The notes beneath the pieces are model-generated. The model did no database searches. It saw only the letters and a program-made list of their open reading frames with translations, and had not been told where the DNA came from. A stretch of 64,000 nucleotides of DNA. Origin: Leifsonia psychrotolerans (GTDB lineage Bacteria; Actinomycetota; Actinomycetes; Actinomycetales; Microbacteriaceae). The stretch is taken from positions 2,294,001 to 2,358,000 of the forward strand of contig NZ_JACCFM010000001.1 of the NCBI RefSeq assembly GCF_013410665.1. Direction: 5' to 3'. How positions within the stretch are numbered: position 1 is the first letter of the stretch; every line of letters begins with the position of its first letter. Shown piece by piece: positions 60,483-64,000 of this stretch. A program made the translations under genes and the position numbers.

Positions 60483-61588
60483 GCGGCCACAACTCTCAGC
60501 CTGTCGTTGCCGTCGAGAGCGAACCTGCCGACCTCGGCAAGACGGCGCTGCCCCGCTCGACGCTCCAGGTGCAGGATCAAGCCAATGGCGCTGACCGCCT
60601 GCCTCGCGACCGCTTCGGGCGGCATCCCCGCCAGAGCACCGAGCGCCTCGAGGCGAGCCGGAACGTCGTGCAGCGAGTTGGCATGAAGAGTTCCGGCCCC
60701 ACCGCTATGACCCGTGTTCAGCGCCGCCAGCAGCTCTCGAATCTCGGCCCCGCGACATTCGCCCAGCACCAGACGGTCTGGCCGCATCCGCAGCGCTTCG
60801 CGCAACAGAATCTCCAACCCGATTCGACCGGCGCCCTCGAGATTGGCCTGGCGTGATTCGAGCCCGACCACGTGCGGATGCGCGATGCGCAACTCGGCGA
60901 CGTCTTCGATCGCGATGATGCGTTCATCGCCGGGCGCCTCCGCGAGCATCGCCGCGAGAAGAGTGGTCTTGCCGCTGCCCGCCGCGCCCGTGATCAGCAG
61001 ATTGATTCGGGTGAGAACCACGTCGCGCAGTCTCTCGGTCAGCGCGTGGCCCTCGACCCCGCTGCCGCAGAGCCCCGCGCGCGCCAGTTCATCGAGGGTG
61101 AAGCGGTGCGCGCGCGGCAGCCTGATCGAGATCAGCGTTCCGCAACTCGACGCGGGCGGAAGCACGACATGCACCCGAATGCCATCGGCCAGCCTCACGT
61201 CGACGCACGGGCTAGCCTCGTCGACATGTCGACCGCCGAGTGCAATCAATCTCACCGCGAGAGCGCGGAGCTCGGCTTCGGAGAATCGCCAGGTCGGCTC
61301 GTGGATGAGGCCGTGCCCGGCGTCGACCCAGAGTCCTGCTTCACCATTGACCAGCAGATCGGTCACGTCGGTGCCGGAGGCGAACAGAGCCAGCGGCCCA
61401 AGCGCGGAGTGGTCGCTGAGCGGTATCGGCGCTGACACGCCGACGTGCAGAGCCTCAGACTGCTGCTCACGCGACGACACAATCAGCCGCGACCCCGGTT
61501 CCGGTTGGTCGAGAACATCGGGAACGGCATGCCGCGGCACTGCGGCGGTATCGGCGTAGGACGGAAAAGCGACATACGGCGTAATCAT
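60479..61588 (-). CDS. tadA: TadA-type secretion ATPase
   Basis: A 369-residue type II/IV secretion NTPase. Walker A is GAAGSGKTTL (residues 201-210), the Asp-box region is ERIIAIEDVAELRI, Walker B is RPDRLVLGECRGAE, and the His-box is GHSGGAGTLHANS. The N-terminal domain is short. It powers pilus assembly together with the F-domain protein next to it. The ATG at 61588 has no strong ribosome binding site. The CpaE-like gene often found upstream in Actinobacteria is absent; a repeat and a 6C RNA lie there instead. Confidence 0.93.
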   Translation of the reverse strand: MITPYVAFPSYADTAAVPRHAVPDVLDQPEPGSRLIVSSREQQSEALHVGVSAPIPLSDHSALGPLALFASGTDVTDLLVNGEAGLWVDAGHGLIHEPTWRFSEAELRALAVRLIALGGRHVDEASPCVDVRLADGIRVHVVLPPASSCGTLISIRLPRAHRFTLDELARAGLCGSGVEGHALTERLRDVVLTRINLLITGAAGSGKTTLLAAMLAEAPGDERIIAIEDVAELRIAHPHVVGLESRQANLEGAGRIGLEILLREALRMRPDRLVLGECRGAEIRELLAALNTGHSGGAGTLHANSLHDVPARLEALGALAGMPPEAVARQAVSAIGLILHLERRAGQRRLAEVGRFALDGNDRLRVVAA

Positions 61589-61796
61589 GGGGCGACGCTA
61601 CGCGGCCGATGCGGAGCAGCATCCGCAGGAACCATGCCGGTGCATAACGTGGCCACCCGCGCTGGTGTGGAGGGAAGTCGACGGTGAAGCGCAAGGATTT
61701 CGGGACTGACTCACCGGGTCTACTCGGGATATGCAAAACGCCCGAAACTCGCAATTCGCCCTGATCTGGATATTCATATCCCGTGCTGGCGCGAAG
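61589..61796. other. upstream region of tadA
   Basis: No gene is evident here. It must contain the tad operon promoter on the minus strand, but no convincing -35/-10 pair was identified. It is followed by the repeat at 61797 and the 6C RNA. Confidence 0.4.
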
Positions 61797-61903
61797 CGCC
61801 CCCAAGGCTCGACACGCTCGACCGACGGGAGGGAGCGAAACGCCGCTCGCGGTGACCGGGTCTCGACTCGCTCGACCAACGGCACTCGCTCGACCACCGA
61901 GTC
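61797..61903. repeat. cluster of CTCGACACGCTCGACC-type repeats
   Basis: GGCTCGACACGCTCGACCGA, GGGTCTCGACTCGCTCGACC and CACTCGCTCGACCACC follow one another. They belong to the same family as the copies at 20850, 39032, 39183 and 42740. Confidence 0.65.
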
Positions 61904-61906
61904 GTT

Positions 61907-61949
61907 AAAAAAAGGGGGGCGGCACCTATTGGGGGGAACAGGTGCCGCC
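61907..61949 (-). terminator. intrinsic terminator of the 6C RNA
   Basis: A perfect 10-bp GC-rich stem (61918-61927 with 61940-61949), then C5-6 and seven T on the minus strand (61907-61913). It is the strongest intrinsic terminator in the window. Confidence 0.88.
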
Positions 61950-62011
61950 TCGGTGACGCGCAGATTGGGGGGAACCATACGCATCACTGGTCAAAACTTT
62001 ACGTTCGGACG
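61907..62011 (-). ncRNA. 6C RNA
   Basis: On the minus strand there are two hairpins, each with six C in its loop, which is the hallmark of the actinobacterial 6C RNA. The first has stem TGATGCG/CGCGTCA (61980-61986 with 61954-61960) and a loop with TTCCCCCCAAT. The second has stem GGCGGCACCT/AGGTGCCGCC (61918-61927 with 61940-61949), loop GTTCCCCCCAAT, and a following run of seven T. A candidate promoter is TTGCGA-N16-TACACT on the minus strand (62040-62045 and 62018-62023), which would start the RNA near 62011; the 5' end is approximate. As in mycobacteria, it lies beside the tad locus. Confidence 0.82.
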
Positions 62012-62209
62012 AATCCCAGTGTACGCGTACTGACGGAAATCGCAACTTCTGAGTCCTCATAAATGGGGACATTCTGTTTGTCTTCTCAGACTCGGTTCGA
62101 AACGATGCGCAACCACCGTGAAAAAATGCCCAATCCAAGCAGAGTAGGGTTCTTTTGTGGCTGGCCACACTCCCGGATTTACGCATCGCGAAGGAGCGAC
62201 CCAAGAACA

Positions 62210-64000
<1,791 letters not shown>

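Overview
This is 64 kb of high-GC actinobacterial chromosome, most likely from a member of the Microbacteriaceae or a close Micrococcales relative. The reasons are: strong GC bias at third codon positions; a tRNA gene without encoded CCA; a topoisomerase I with a long Lys/Ala/Pro tail; a reduced tad (Flp pilus) locus next to acsA and a 6C RNA; and several families of intergenic palindromes. No transposase, integrase, phage gene or CRISPR array was seen.

Layout. (1) 0-5.4 kb: a truncated membrane protein, IclR and LysR regulators, and a large secreted InlB-repeat protein. (2) 5.4-23.5 kb: an aromatic or biogenic amine uptake and oxidation region. It holds an MHS-type MFS transporter, a FeaR-like AraC regulator, a decayed alcohol dehydrogenase remnant beside a shortened SDR, a MoaF-family gene, a complete liv-type ABC transporter with a livM-livG fusion, two SDRs and an APC permease, a copper amine oxidase (TPQ motif), a second MoaF gene and a YtcJ-type amidohydrolase. 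(3) 23.7-31.2 kb: a sugar locus with a GH2 glycosidase, a binding protein, two permeases and a divergent LacI regulator. (4) 31.4-45.5 kb: the homoprotocatechuate meta-cleavage pathway in two blocks, hpaH-hpaI and hpaG(FAH-RraA fusion)-gntR-hpaE-hpaD. Around and between them lie a GMC oxidoreductase, an LAXTG surface protein, a ThDP enzyme and an aldo/keto reductase. (5) 45.5-51 kb: an AbiEi/DUF559-type protein, a VOC protein, nicotinamidase, a PBP4-type carboxypeptidase, a Gfo/Idh oxidoreductase and tRNA-Thr. (6) 51-64 kb: conserved core with a lipoprotein peptidase, holB, tmk, topA, the tad genes, a 6C RNA and acsA, which runs off the end.

How it fits together. The amine oxidase should turn phenylethylamine or tyramine into arylacetaldehydes. 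After oxidation and ring hydroxylation, steps whose enzymes are not in the window, homoprotocatechuate would be cleaved by HpaD and processed by HpaE, HpaG, HpaH and HpaI to pyruvate and succinic semialdehyde. No HpaBC hydroxylase, HpaF isomerase or FeaB-type aldehyde dehydrogenase was found. A shared ATCGTATA(C) motif sits in three divergent promoter regions (MFS/araC, GMC/hpaHI, AKR/hpaG operon). It suggests that the FCD-type GntR protein in the hpa operon controls much of the region as one regulon.

The observations most worth following are this candidate regulon, the FAH-RraA fusion, the MoaF pair around the amine oxidase, a family of exactly 88-bp palindromes with a compensatory base change, and a roughly tenfold excess of the octamer CGGATGCC.
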